43,502 nucleotides of DNA from a virus. The number at the start of each line of letters is the position of its first letter. Position 1 is the first letter of the stretch. The notes beneath the pieces are model-generated. The model was not told the DNA's origin. It worked only from the letters and a program-made list of their open reading frames with translations, and did not search any database. Positions 31,063-37,834 of this stretch are shown here, in pieces. The position numbers and the translations under genes were made by a program. The DNA is taken from the IMG/VR virus record IMGVR_UViG_3300014325_000023, positions 1 through 43,502 of that record. One strand, given 5' to 3'.

Positions 31063-31180
31063 GGACTTTTACCTTCACCTTGGTGCCGTGGGAGTCCTTG
31101 ACGAACTTCTCAGCCCACTTGATGCCTTTGGCCGCGAGCATGTGGATGTAGGCGCTCTGGGCCTCACTTTTGTACGGCAT
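31049..31180 (-). CDS. Small basic protein (43 aa)
   Basis: M-P-Y-K-S-E-A-Q-S-A-Y-I-H-M-L-A-A-K-G-I-K-W-A with a Lys-rich tail; the N-terminus resembles a small DNA-binding or structural phage protein found near tail genes. It overlaps the coiled-coil gene upstream (17 bases) and the hydrolase downstream (14 bases). Its short length limits confidence. Confidence 0.5.
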   Translation of the reverse strand: MPYKSEAQSAYIHMLAAKGIKWAEKFVKDSHGTKVKVKVRGRG

Positions 31181-31265
31181 CTTCAAACTCCTGGACTTTG
31201 GCTTGAAGCTGTTGGATCTGCTGGTAGAGATCCGAGATGAGGGAAAGAATGGCGACAGGGTTCAT
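31164..31265 (-). CDS. Short coiled-coil protein after the fibre gene (33 aa)
   Basis: M-N-P-V-A-I-L-S-L-I-S-D-L-Y-Q-Q-I-Q-Q-L-Q-A-K-V: an amphipathic helix with hydrophobic heptads. ATG 31265 overlaps the fibre stop (ATGA). Short coiled-coil genes directly following a fibre often encode chaperones or are a split part of it; here the fibre's last residues (K-E-L-A-T-A) run straight into it. Confidence 0.5.
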   Translation of the reverse strand: MNPVAILSLISDLYQQIQQLQAKVQEFEDAVQK

Positions 31266-32497
31266 GCCGTCGCCAATTCTTTGATCGTCCCCGAGGAGCC
31301 CCGGTACATCAGCTTGCCTGCTTCGCAATAGAGGATGCCGCCGCCGGTTGGGTTGGCATTCGGGACGGTGCCGGCGTTGGCGAGGAAGATCACGCTTTTG
31401 CCGTTGCCGAACGAGGAGGCCGAGCCCTCACCGATCGCGACTCCGTTTTCGTTGACGCGCAACATGCCTCGGGCAGCGCCGGCGCGGGCGAGGGTGAAGA
31501 TCTTGCTGGCCGCGAAGAGGATGCCCGACCCACCGTTGCCCGATTCGGTGATGAAGCCGTTGGTCGATGCCGACATGAACCACTTCGAGGTGCCGGCTTC
31601 GGTCTTCAGTTCGACCGAGGAGGCGAACGGTTTCCCGGTTCCCACACGCATGATCGGGTCGAAGTTGGCTTCCCCGGCGTAGAGTTCGAGCTGTGGGCCG
31701 GCGGCGCTGAATTCTTCGGCCCCGACCAGGATTCCGCCCGACCCCGAAGCAACCGAGATCGCGGCTTTTTCGTGCGTTCCCTTGATCAGGATGGAACGGA
31801 GCGCCGTGGAGTCATCGCGGATGAAGGCGGTTTTGACGGCCCCTGAGACAGCCCCGATCCCTACGTCGTATTCAGCCGTGCTCGGCTTGCCGAAGACCAG
31901 CCCAACCGCTGAATTGGCGGTTCCGAAGGCGTGGAGGTGGATGCCTTTGGTCCCCGAGAGAGTGCCGTTATATGCCTCGGCTTCGCCGCGGTTATCGGAT
32001 GCGACCTCCATCCCCGTGGTCCGGCCTTCCGAGGTCTCACGCCGCCCGATCGCGAAGAGACCCATACCGACGCGGGTGCCTTCTCGAGAGATACCGATAT
32101 GGGCGGTGCCGATCCCGTCGGCGAGGGAGTGTTCGCCTTCGTTTGAGGAGTAGGTGATGGCTCCGAAGGTTGCGCCGATGGCCTGGCCCTGGGATTCTTT
32201 GACCGCCACTGCGGTGGCTTTGAAGGCACAGAGCCCTCCTTCACCTGCTCCCGCGAAGCTCGATTCAGGAACTTTCAGGACACGCGAGATGGAGAAGGTC
32301 GGCTTGTAGTTGGTGCTGGGAGCAGAGGTGGTGCCGTCCCTGATCTCACCCTTGGACGGGCCGGGGTTGTCGGCGTTATACGGAGAGCGTCGTTCGCCTT
32401 CTTCCCAATTCGTTCCAAGGTTCAGCGCTTCCACGTCTTGGGCCCAAGGAACCTGCGCCCTGCGTTCTTCCTGTTCCTTGTGGGTAAAGGCGGTCAT
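31262..32497 (-). CDS. Tail fibre/receptor-binding protein
   Basis: 411 residues, beta-rich, full of Gly/Ser/Thr with repeated G-x-G turns (G-I-G-T-A-H-I-G-I-S, G-S-G-G-I-L-V-G, G-N-G-G-S-G-I-L-F). The C-terminus I-L-Y-C-E-A-G-K-L-M-Y-R-G-S-S-G-T matches the end of many phage fibre knobs. It is trimeric by expectation and is followed by a short coiled-coil gene. It would recognise the host surface. No enzymatic motif is seen. Confidence 0.65.
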   Translation of the reverse strand: MTAFTHKEQEERRAQVPWAQDVEALNLGTNWEEGERRSPYNADNPGPSKGEIRDGTTSAPSTNYKPTFSISRVLKVPESSFAGAGEGGLCAFKATAVAVKESQGQAIGATFGAITYSSNEGEHSLADGIGTAHIGISREGTRVGMGLFAIGRRETSEGRTTGMEVASDNRGEAEAYNGTLSGTKGIHLHAFGTANSAVGLVFGKPSTAEYDVGIGAVSGAVKTAFIRDDSTALRSILIKGTHEKAAISVASGSGGILVGAEEFSAAGPQLELYAGEANFDPIMRVGTGKPFASSVELKTEAGTSKWFMSASTNGFITESGNGGSGILFAASKIFTLARAGAARGMLRVNENGVAIGEGSASSFGNGKSVIFLANAGTVPNANPTGGGILYCEAGKLMYRGSSGTIKELATA

Positions 32498-32700
32498 CAG
32501 GCGTTAGTTGGGCCGCCGCCGAAGTCGAACCCGTTACCGCCCCGTTCGCGTTCTTTGCGTTTGATTTCGCGGAGCTTTTCTTTCAGCCCTTCAATGTTCT
32601 TCTGGTGGCCACCGGGCGAGGCATAGCCGGGCTTGTTTTTCCCGAGGTTCCCAGCCCTGAGGTAGTCGTATGGACCCGGCTTTTTGATCCTGGCCTTCAT
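32497..32700 (-). CDS. Small basic protein of the tail-fibre block
   Basis: 67 residues: basic N-terminus, heptads (I-E-G-L-K-E-K-L-R-E-I) and a Gly-rich end. ATG 32700 overlaps the upstream stop (TGATG). Unknown; perhaps a fibre assembly helper. Confidence 0.5.
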   Translation of the reverse strand: MKARIKKPGPYDYLRAGNLGKNKPGYASPGGHQKNIEGLKEKLREIKRKERERGGNGFDFGGGPTNA

Positions 32701-33272
32701 CAGTACACCCAGGAGATGGGGCCCTTGGCAGCGTTGGTCGTCGGAACCGTGATCGCGTTGAGGACGTTTTTCGCGGCCAGGGTGACTTCCGAGGAGAAGA
32801 TGTTCGAGCCGGCCGTATTCACCGGGATCGTCCGGAGCCTCGCGGTGTTCCCGTTCATCGTGATCCCGATGTAGACGACAGTCGGCCCTACAGCTAGGTA
32901 GGGGGTGACAAGGGGGAGCTCCTGGATTTCCGCCGCGGTCCCCACAAGGGTCCCTTCGGTGGTAGGGGAGGATTCAGCGAGAATCGCTCCAGTTGAAGAG
33001 AAGAGCCCCGCAACGACTTTGTTCGTCCCTCCCACAGACCCAACCAAATACCCGATCCCGTTGATCACCTTGTAGGTCGGAATGAAGCAGGAGACCACAA
33101 AGAGCTTTTTTTCGGCAGGGGTCGTATCCGTCCCGGTGGTAGCGGTGGGAGGGCTCCACCCTCCTGCGAAGTACCCAGGGACAGCTACAGACTGAAGTTC
33201 GTCGTACTCCTGAGCAGTGAGCCAGGCATGCTGGGCGCGATGTTCTGCTTTTTCCGCTGCGGTGAGGGCCAT
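32700..33272 (-). CDS. Beta-rich tail-surface protein
   Basis: 190 residues. A helical N-terminus (A-E-K-A-E-H-R-A-Q-H-A-W) precedes a beta-rich body with Gly/Thr/Val strands and Y-L-V-G-S-V-G-G, typical of small tail-tip or fibre-domain proteins. The neighbouring fibre gene supports the role. Confidence 0.5.
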   Translation of the reverse strand: MALTAAEKAEHRAQHAWLTAQEYDELQSVAVPGYFAGGWSPPTATTGTDTTPAEKKLFVVSCFIPTYKVINGIGYLVGSVGGTNKVVAGLFSSTGAILAESSPTTEGTLVGTAAEIQELPLVTPYLAVGPTVVYIGITMNGNTARLRTIPVNTAGSNIFSSEVTLAAKNVLNAITVPTTNAAKGPISWVY

Positions 33273-33545
33273 TTAGGTTCCTAGTTGTTTGCGGGCCATC
33301 CGTTCGGCGACGGGGGTCGTGTAGCCCTGGCTTTTCAGTTGGCGGGTGAGGTAGGCAAAGCGAACACCCTCCGGGTCCTCAACCGCCATATCGGCGAGGT
33401 CTTCGATTGCGTCGCGGACCTCCAGCAGCCCGTAGTCCGTGCGGATCATGCGAGCGATAGAAATCCCCCGCTTTTTCGCTTCGTGTGCGAGGGCCGCCTT
33501 TTCAGCCTTCGTAAGCCTCAGTTGGTAGACCTCAGTGCGGGGCAT
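33273..33545 (-). CDS. Ribbon-helix-helix-like protein
   Basis: 90 residues from ATG 33545, which overlaps the upstream gene by 14 bases. V-Y-Q-L-R-L-T-K-A-E-K-A-A-L-A-H-E-A-K-K-R-G-I-S opens like an RHH DNA-binding fold (strand, helix, helix), followed by an acidic helix and a basic tail. It is at the head of the late structural operon, so it may regulate late genes. A longer upstream frame to 33656 has no support. Confidence 0.55.
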   Translation of the reverse strand: MPRTEVYQLRLTKAEKAALAHEAKKRGISIARMIRTDYGLLEVRDAIEDLADMAVEDPEGVRFAYLTRQLKSQGYTTPVAERMARKQLGT

Positions 33546-33753
33546 GGGTGTCCCGTGCGTAGAAAGCCTCCGCAACGCGAGGACGACCTTCGGAGTCCCT
33601 AGAGGCCCTAGCCTGCGCTTTGATCTCTTCGCGAGTCGGAGGGGGCAAAGGCACACCGCCCTCTAGAGCCGACAGCTCACGCTCAAGGTAGTCGTCCTCG
33701 CGCCTCTGGAACTCCTGCCAGCCGCCCGGCAGTCGGGATACGTCAATCTTCAT
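33532..33753 (-). CDS. Hypothetical late-operon protein with strong ribosome site
   Basis: 73 residues from ATG 33753, preceded by AAGGAGG 7 bases upstream, one of the best ribosome sites in the window. Charged helical sequence (F-Q-R-R-E-D-D-Y-L-E-R-E-L) with a Pro-rich turn. No family. The strong site and the repeat-rich region just upstream suggest a promoter or regulated leader here. Confidence 0.6.
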   Translation of the reverse strand: MKIDVSRLPGGWQEFQRREDDYLERELSALEGGVPLPPPTREEIKAQARASRDSEGRPRVAEAFYARDTHAPH

Positions 33754-34091
33754 TTGACCCTCCTTGGGTGTAATGACAACCGTCTGTAATGACGGTGTAG
33801 CAGTAAGCGCTGCCACTTCGGAACGCTTAAGGCGTTGTAATGACAAGGCCCATGTTTGTTCTGCTGGATCTATGAGGTGGGCCTGAATATTTATTAGAGA
33901 AATCCTGGCCGCCACCCACGCCCCCGCCCCCCATGCCTGCGGCCTACCGAGGTTCGGTATCCGTTCGGAGTGGGATGCATTTAGTGATGCAAGCTCTCAT
34001 CAATCCCAATGGCAAAGCCAAGTAGATGCAACGGGATTGGTTGGTGAGCGCGAGCTAGACAGGCTCGAGGTACGCGCGTTTATGGAAGTAG
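33754..34091. repeat. 338-base non-coding stretch with two short repeat families
   Basis: TGTAATGACA/G occurs three times in one orientation (33769-33778, 33785-33794, 33836-33845), and ACCGTC-6-GACGGT is a palindrome at 33779-33796 around the second copy. GATGCA occurs at 33974-33979, 33986-33991 and 34025-34030. This is the largest untranslated gap in the window and lies just after the terminase small gene, so it is the best candidate for a pac/cos or origin element. No complete promoter or tRNA is evident. Confidence 0.5.
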
Positions 34092-34667
34092 CTATGAGTG
34101 CTGCGCGGGAACAGCAGAAGGAACAGCACGCTCAGAACCGCTCGGAGACAGAGTCTCCTCGCTAACTACCTCAGCATCTATTGCATCTAGCTTTAGACCT
34201 TCAGCCTCGAACTCCCTAAGCAATTCATCTGAGCTCTTGGCTATCCGCTGAGTTGGTAGGCCTGCGAGGAGCTGGGCTTTCTCTGTATGGATGCCTGAGC
34301 CGATGTCTGCCTTGCCCATTGCGTTGACCAAGTCCTTGTCGTCCATTGCTGGGAGGCGGGAGGCGACGAGGGCGGCTGCGGCTGCCGTTAGGTCCATCTG
34401 TTGACGGGCGAGCGCCATGTGTTGCTCTGCTGCCTGGGCTTGGATGACTGGAAGCTGGGCTTGCCTGATGCCCTCGTAGGTGTCTACGTGCTCGCGCCGG
34501 CTCCATTCCCAGAGCGTCTTCTGGGCTACGGAGGGCGCGTGCTTGTCAGCCTCAAGGTGCCTCGCAGCCATGTGCGTGTTGCCTGAGCAGGCCGCCACCT
34601 CAGTGAGGGCGCGTTGTATCTCTGCCTCGGTGTATCGCCTGGGGCGCTTCTGTACCTCAGTGCTCAT
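34092..34667 (-). CDS. Probable terminase small subunit
   Basis: 191 residues. An N-terminal DNA-binding-like segment (Y-T-E-A-E-I-Q-R-A-L-T-E-V-A, then S-V-A-Q-K-T-L-W-E-W-S-R) resembles small-terminase helix-turn-helix regions, followed by helices with H-M-A-L-A-R-Q-Q-M-D-L-T-A-A-A and an acidic tail. As first gene of the late operon with the packaging genes downstream, it likely selects phage DNA. Alternative: a late transcription regulator. ATG 34667 lies 8 bases after the -10 of its promoter. Confidence 0.55.
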   Translation of the reverse strand: MSTEVQKRPRRYTEAEIQRALTEVAACSGNTHMAARHLEADKHAPSVAQKTLWEWSRREHVDTYEGIRQAQLPVIQAQAAEQHMALARQQMDLTAAAAALVASRLPAMDDKDLVNAMGKADIGSGIHTEKAQLLAGLPTQRIAKSSDELLREFEAEGLKLDAIDAEVVSEETLSPSGSERAVPSAVPAQHS

Positions 34668-34675
34668 GCTCTAGC

Positions 34676-34703
34676 AGTATCCTCATGAAAGTTTTTCTGT
34701 TAA
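34676..34703 (-). promoter_or_regulatory. Late-operon promoter
   Basis: TTAACA at 34698-34703, 16 bases, GATACT at 34676-34681 on the minus strand. Start is expected within a few bases of ATG 34667, so the small-terminase mRNA has almost no leader. It lies back to back with the plus-strand promoter; the two -35 elements are only 5 bases apart. Confidence 0.5.
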
Positions 34704-34708
34704 CTCAC

Positions 34709-34737
34709 TTGACAGATGCTCGGAACGGTGCTTTACT
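34709..34737 (+). promoter_or_regulatory. Promoter of the plus-strand early operon
   Basis: A perfect TTGACA (34709-34714), 17 bases, TTTACT (34732-34737), then 6 bases to ATG 34744: leaderless start predicted. The -35 is consensus, the -10 good. Confidence 0.6.
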
Positions 34738-34743
34738 GCCCGC

Positions 34744-34956
34744 ATGGCTGAGACGACCACATTCCGAATCACCTCAGTAACCGGCATCAACGCAACCGCC
34801 CACAACACCGGAACGCTCATGGCTTGGATGCAGGAAATCGCCGAGGAAGGCGGCTTCCGCTGCCCCCGCAACATGGGGACCTTCATTGACGAGGCCAGGC
34901 GCAAGGGTTATGCCGAGCGTTGCGGCGGCAAGATCGCACTGGAGGTAGTGAAATGA
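34744..34956 (+). CDS. Hypothetical plus-strand early protein
   Basis: 70 residues, first gene of the plus operon, leaderless by prediction. It begins with beta-like T-T-T-F-R-I-T-S-V-T and ends in helical/basic E-A-R-R-K-G-Y-A-E-R-C with a single Cys pair. No family. The operon is divergent from the late genes and directly next to their promoter, so a role in late-gene control is plausible but not shown. Confidence 0.6.
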   Translation: MAETTTFRITSVTGINATAHNTGTLMAWMQEIAEEGGFRCPRNMGTFIDEARRKGYAERCGGKIALEVVK

Positions 34957-35078
34957 AATCCCCGAACTGCTCAGTCTGCGGCTCTAAAGTGAGCTTCGCA
35001 GCGGGCTTCCCAGTCCACCTAGGCGCCAACGGCCGGCGAGTCATCAAGTCACACGTAGCAGCCGTTCCGAAGGCGTAA
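34953..35078 (+). CDS. Small Cys-pair protein
   Basis: 41 residues with N-C-S-V-C-G-S-K near the N-terminus, a single Cys knuckle (half of a zinc ribbon), then a basic tail. ATG overlaps the previous stop as ATGA. Function unknown. Confidence 0.55.
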   Translation: MKSPNCSVCGSKVSFAAGFPVHLGANGRRVIKSHVAAVPKA

Positions 35079-35088
35079 TCAAGCAAGA

Positions 35089-35116
35089 GCCCCGGCGAGT
35101 TAGAGGCTCCCGGGGC
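35089..35116 (+). other. Hairpin in the plus-operon gap
   Basis: GCCCCGG (35089-35095) pairs with CCGGGGC (35110-35116) over a 14-base loop. It is followed by AAAGGAG and the next start. No U-run. It could limit read-through or expose the ribosome site. Confidence 0.4.
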
Positions 35117-35140
35117 GCGGATCAAAGGAGATGAGTTCCT

Positions 35141-35341
35141 ATGACCAGCACTAAGACTAAAGCTACAAACCGAGATATGCGGATTCTCGTCGCTAGGTGG
35201 TCGGATGAGCCCGGGCGGACGGCAGACGAGCAGGATTGGGCGGCCGACGCTTGCGAAATCCTCCGCTTGCTTGACGATGACGCTCCATACCGTGACGAGG
35301 CTTTCAGGGCGAAAGCGCGCTGGGTGGAGGCAGGCCGATGA
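35141..35341 (+). CDS. Hypothetical plus-strand early protein
   Basis: 66 residues behind AAAGGAG (spacing 10). The N-terminus is Lys/Thr-rich, the rest acidic and helical (A-A-D-A-C-E-I-L-R-L-L-D-D-D). No family. The stop overlaps the next ATG. Confidence 0.6.
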   Translation: MTSTKTKATNRDMRILVARWSDEPGRTADEQDWAADACEILRLLDDDAPYRDEAFRAKARWVEAGR

Positions 35342-35625
35342 ACCCAAGGTGTCCTGAGTGTGCAGAGAGAGACGCCTTGGCCTACTCCAAGCTTTGCTGG
35401 GAGTGTGTAGCGGAAGGGAAGGGAGGGGCTGCCATGAATACCCTAGACGAGCTCCAGAAAGTCTCAGAGATCCGCGCTCAGCTTGAATCAGAACTTGCTC
35501 AGGCTCGAGCGGATGCGGCGAAGCTGGCCAAGCAAGCAATACGCGAAGGTGCTAGCGGGGTCGACACCGCAAAGGCTGCCGGCGTCTCGAGGGTCACGCT
35601 TTACGAGATGCTGAAGCGCGCTTAG
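35338..35625 (+). CDS. Zn-knuckle and helix-turn-helix protein
   Basis: 95 residues. N-terminal C-P-E-C ... C-W-E-C pairs (residues 5-23) form a probable zinc knuckle. The middle is coiled coil. The last ~30 residues, V-D-T-A-K-A-A-G-V-S-R-V-T-L-Y-E-M-L, are a clear helix-turn-helix of the resolvase/AraC-like small type. It is probably a DNA-binding regulator of the divergent region. Its end overlaps the minus-strand gene tail to tail. Confidence 0.65.
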   Translation: MNPRCPECAERDALAYSKLCWECVAEGKGGAAMNTLDELQKVSEIRAQLESELAQARADAAKLAKQAIREGASGVDTAKAAGVSRVTLYEMLKRA

Positions 35626-35800
35626 TCGCTAGGGCTTCGTTCCAGGCTCGTTGAGTCGGGAAGACCGTCACCTCGTTTCCCTTGACTGAGAGCCATGCCC
35701 ATTTCTCGGGCGACGCTGCCTTCTTCGCGCGATGTTCAGCGATTTCCCGCCGTCGCTTCTCCGCACGGGGATCGGACTCTCTTGAGGGTTTGGAGTTCAT
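35594..35800 (-). CDS. Small basic protein
   Basis: 68 residues from ATG 35800, overlapping the upstream stop as ATGA. Basic helical N-terminus (A-E-K-R-R-R-E-I-A-E-H-R-A-K-K) then a W-A-W-L-S-V-K-G-N-E-V-T-V-F strand pair and an alpha end. It could bind nucleic acid. It is the last gene of the minus operon and converges with the plus operon, ends overlapping by 32 bases. Confidence 0.55.
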   Translation of the reverse strand: MNSKPSRESDPRAEKRRREIAEHRAKKAASPEKWAWLSVKGNEVTVFPTQRAWNEALATKRASASRKA

Positions 35801-35979
35801 GCCTCGTCTCCGTGATAGGGGCGCAGCGAGTGGCCGGGTGCTGCGAGCAATAGAGGGCGCACTTCGGGTGTTTGGCTCACGGGCGCGGCGCATATGGGCG
35901 CTTGGCGCTCAGGAACGTACGCAGCCGACTTCACGTACAACAGCAAGTCTAAGCGCTCGTCAGACGGAAATCTGAGCAT
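35797..35979 (-). CDS. Hypothetical small protein
   Basis: 60 residues from ATG 35979, or 68 from ATG 36003. AAGGG lies 11 bases before the first choice; the second overlaps the upstream gene by 17 bases. It opens L-R-F-P-S-D-E-R-L-D-L-L-L-Y-V. Its stop overlaps the next start (ATGA). No family. Confidence 0.45.
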   Translation of the reverse strand: MLRFPSDERLDLLLYVKSAAYVPERQAPICAAPVSQTPEVRPLLLAAPGHSLRPYHGDEA

Positions 35980-35986
35980 CCTCGTA

Positions 35987-36352
35987 TCAACCCTTGGCGG
36001 CATGAACCCAGTTAGCTACTGCCCTAGGGGTGCAGCCAATTGATTCGGCTACTTCTCGGTTCGATTCGCCAGCCAGAACGCGTGCGATTGCTTCGCTCCT
36101 CGTCTCAGGGGTGGAGCATCTGAACTTCTTCCTGGGAGGGCGGTCCATCCAGATCTCCTCAGGAACTTGGCTCAGGTGCAGCCCTACGCGGACGCATAGC
36201 TCATCGACTTTCCCAAGGGTGGCGTTGTCTCCGTCCTTCCAGCGGTCGATGGCTCGAGCGAACGCCGGGCCCAGGTTGGCGTCTTCGAGGTTGGCGTCTG
36301 TGTGGATGAGCCATTCGTAGAACTTGGGGCCACACGCAACGGTTTCAGCCAT
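35987..36352 (-). CDS. Paralogue B: conserved N-domain plus helix-turn-helix
   Basis: 121 residues. Residues ~12-69 (E-W-L-I-H-T-D-A-N-L ... V-P-E-E-I-W) closely match the whole upstream gene. Residues 75-121 end in a helix-turn-helix, S-I-G-C-T-P-R-A-V-A-N-W-V. It overlaps the upstream gene by 8 bases. A duplicated binding module fused to a DNA-binding domain suggests a regulator that recognises the same partner as its neighbour. Confidence 0.65.
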   Translation of the reverse strand: MAETVACGPKFYEWLIHTDANLEDANLGPAFARAIDRWKDGDNATLGKVDELCVRVGLHLSQVPEEIWMDRPPRKKFRCSTPETRSEAIARVLAGESNREVAESIGCTPRAVANWVHAAKG

Positions 36353-36551
36353 GCCACAGCTCCTCCGGGACCATGCTGAGATGCAGATTCGTCTTCGTGC
36401 AGACTTCGTCTATGGCTCTTAGGGACGCGTCTTCGCCTTCTTTCCAGGCTTTGATTTTCCTCTGATGGGCTCCTACGACCTGCTGGGAGAGATCGGCGTC
36501 GGTGGATTCGAGCCATGCGACCACAGCAGGCCCGTTAGCGCTCTGTTCCAT
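36345..36551 (-). CDS. Paralogue A: stand-alone conserved domain
   Basis: 68 residues from ATG 36551, with AGGAGG close upstream. W-L-E-S-T-D-A-D-L ... I-K-A-W-K-E-G-E-D-A-S-L ... H-L-S-M-V-P-E-E-L-W aligns with the N-domain of the next gene. Tandem duplication is the simplest reading. No known family. It could act as a co-regulator or inhibitor by forming mixed dimers. Confidence 0.65.
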   Translation of the reverse strand: MEQSANGPAVVAWLESTDADLSQQVVGAHQRKIKAWKEGEDASLRAIDEVCTKTNLHLSMVPEELWHG

Positions 36552-36807
36552 CTCGCCTCCTAGCTCTCTCGGCGGCCTGTTCGTAATCCGGCGGCCAAAT
36601 GACCCGGCGGGCATGGAACTCAACAGCGGCGCCACCCAGCCATTCCTCTGCCTCTTTGGTCGGCAGGACGCCTCGATACCGAGTCGTCTTCCACTGGTCG
36701 CCCTGCGCCGCGCCGTCGAAGCAATCCCATTCGTCGGGAAGGCGTGCTGCCGCGTCGGTAATCATGCGCGTGGCGACGTACAGATTCTCGTCGTTAAAGC
36801 GATTCAT
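36535..36807 (-). CDS. Hypothetical protein
   Basis: 90 residues. N-terminal N-R-F-N-D-E-N-L-Y-V-A-T-R-M, a Trp-rich centre (D-E-W-D-C-F-D) and a basic R-A-R-R-R-D end. It overlaps both neighbours. Unknown function. Confidence 0.55.
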   Translation of the reverse strand: MNRFNDENLYVATRMITDAAARLPDEWDCFDGAAQGDQWKTTRYRGVLPTKEAEEWLGGAAVEFHARRVIWPPDYEQAAERARRRDGTER

Positions 36808-37255
36808 CAGCCCTCTTCTTAGCTCTAATCGCCGCTTGTTCAGCCCGCAAGCCTCTACCGGCCTTCGCTTCGGCCGTCTCGAGCTTCTGTTGCCTTACGT
36901 GTTCAGCCTGTCTCAGGGCATTTCCTTGGGTTGCTTCCTGGGCGTAGCCCTCGATCACCTCAGGGTCCAAGATTGGAGCGGTTGAGTCCAGAGCCCTTAC
37001 CGGGGAGCGGGTATATCCGAGCCCCTGAGCTGCGTAGACGCCTCGGAAGTCCTTGACGAGGTATTCGACCCTCCAGCCGCCCTTCTTCTGCTTGTGGGTG
37101 CTTAGGAGCTCGATCGAGAGTTCTGGGATTGAGGCGCCGTCCTCTGCCCTTGAGGATTTGAGGACGATTTCCCCCAGCTCTGGTTTCTCGGGTCTTACGA
37201 GGTCTGGGTAGTGGCCGGCGAGGAGGGCGCTCTTCTCTTTGGGCTTGAGGTTCAT
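36794..37255 (-). CDS. Hypothetical protein with MNLKPKE start
   Basis: 153 residues. The first seven residues are identical to those of the next gene upstream (37252-37434). The middle is beta-rich (G-W-R-V-E-Y-L-V-K-D-F); the C-terminal ~50 residues are basic coiled coil. ATG 37255 overlaps the upstream stop as ATGA; longer frames to 37312 are not needed. Unknown. Confidence 0.6.
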   Translation of the reverse strand: MNLKPKEKSALLAGHYPDLVRPEKPELGEIVLKSSRAEDGASIPELSIELLSTHKQKKGGWRVEYLVKDFRGVYAAQGLGYTRSPVRALDSTAPILDPEVIEGYAQEATQGNALRQAEHVRQQKLETAEAKAGRGLRAEQAAIRAKKRADESL

Positions 37256-37434
37256 CGCGACTCCTTCCACCGCTTGTCTGCGGGCCAAGTCAGGGCGAGC
37301 GTGGTCTGGCATTTAGGACAGCGAAGCTCGCTCACGTCGTCGTCGTGGTCGAAGTGGAGCCCCGGCACCTGACAGCGTGGGCAAAGGTAGAGCGTGCCGA
37401 GAGGCGCGGCTGGCTCTTTGGGTTTTAGGTTCAT
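37252..37434 (-). CDS. Zn-ribbon protein with MNLKPKE start
   Basis: 60 residues. C-P-R-C and C-P-K-C (residues ~18-42) form a four-Cys zinc ribbon with an acidic H-D-D-D loop. Overlaps both neighbours as ATGA. The shared N-terminal seven residues with 36794-37255 point to a short duplication. Confidence 0.65.
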   Translation of the reverse strand: MNLKPKEPAAPLGTLYLCPRCQVPGLHFDHDDDVSELRCPKCQTTLALTWPADKRWKESR

Positions 37435-37673
37435 GCGGCGTCGAAGTCCACAAACTCGTCGGGCATCTCGCCAACGTCGAACTCAAGCGTTCCTCGGCGC
37501 GAGTGGACGTGCCAGGTAATGCGATCGTCGTTGGGCAAGTAGCAACAGAGCCAGAGCGTCTTCGCGTCCAACATCTCCGCCCGGAACATCCGCACGTCCT
37601 TCACGACTACATCGTCTAAATGGGTTTCGGTCTCTGGCCCCGCTCGACGCAAGGCGATTTCAGACGGGCTCAC
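37431..37673 (-). CDS. Hypothetical protein, first gene after attP
   Basis: 80 residues from GTG 37673 with AAAGGAG 6 bases upstream, a very good ribosome site. Beta-rich (L-W-L-C-C-Y-L-P, I-T-W-H-V-H) with an acidic end. No family. It may be transcribed from a promoter in the attP gap or from read-through of integrase. After integration at attP it would be cut off from integrase. Confidence 0.6.
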   Translation of the reverse strand: MSPSEIALRRAGPETETHLDDVVVKDVRMFRAEMLDAKTLWLCCYLPNDDRITWHVHSRRGTLEFDVGEMPDEFVDFDAA

Positions 37674-37709
37674 TTTGGCTCCTTTCGAGCGTGGTTGTCC
37701 GGCGGAATC

Positions 37710-37727
37710 CCGAACAGATTCCGAACA
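37710..37727 (-). repeat. Integrase arm-type site, left
   Basis: CCGAACAGATTCCGAACA on the plus strand: two CCGAACA heptamers, 11 bases apart. It differs from the copy at 37928-37945 at two positions. With the core in between, this matches lambda-type arm sites. Located ~110 bases from the core. Confidence 0.55.
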
Positions 37728-37834
37728 TCTGGCTGGCAATCGGGGAGAAACGCAGGCCAGCGAGGAGGACGCGGGCGAGGTCGTTTGGCTTGAGAGGGCG
37801 CTTTGCTTCGCCTCTGTTCGCCTAGATTCTCAGT

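Noticed and set aside
33754-34091. A CRISPR array
   Set aside because: The repeats are 6-10 bases, irregularly spaced and lack unique spacers of constant length.
33935-34165. Plus-strand frames beginning MPAAYRGS and continuing, after a -1 shift, as VDATGLVGEREL to a TAA near 34164
   Set aside because: They need a frameshift with no slippery site, codon third positions are not coding-like, and the end is antisense to the small terminase. Kept as non-coding with repeats.
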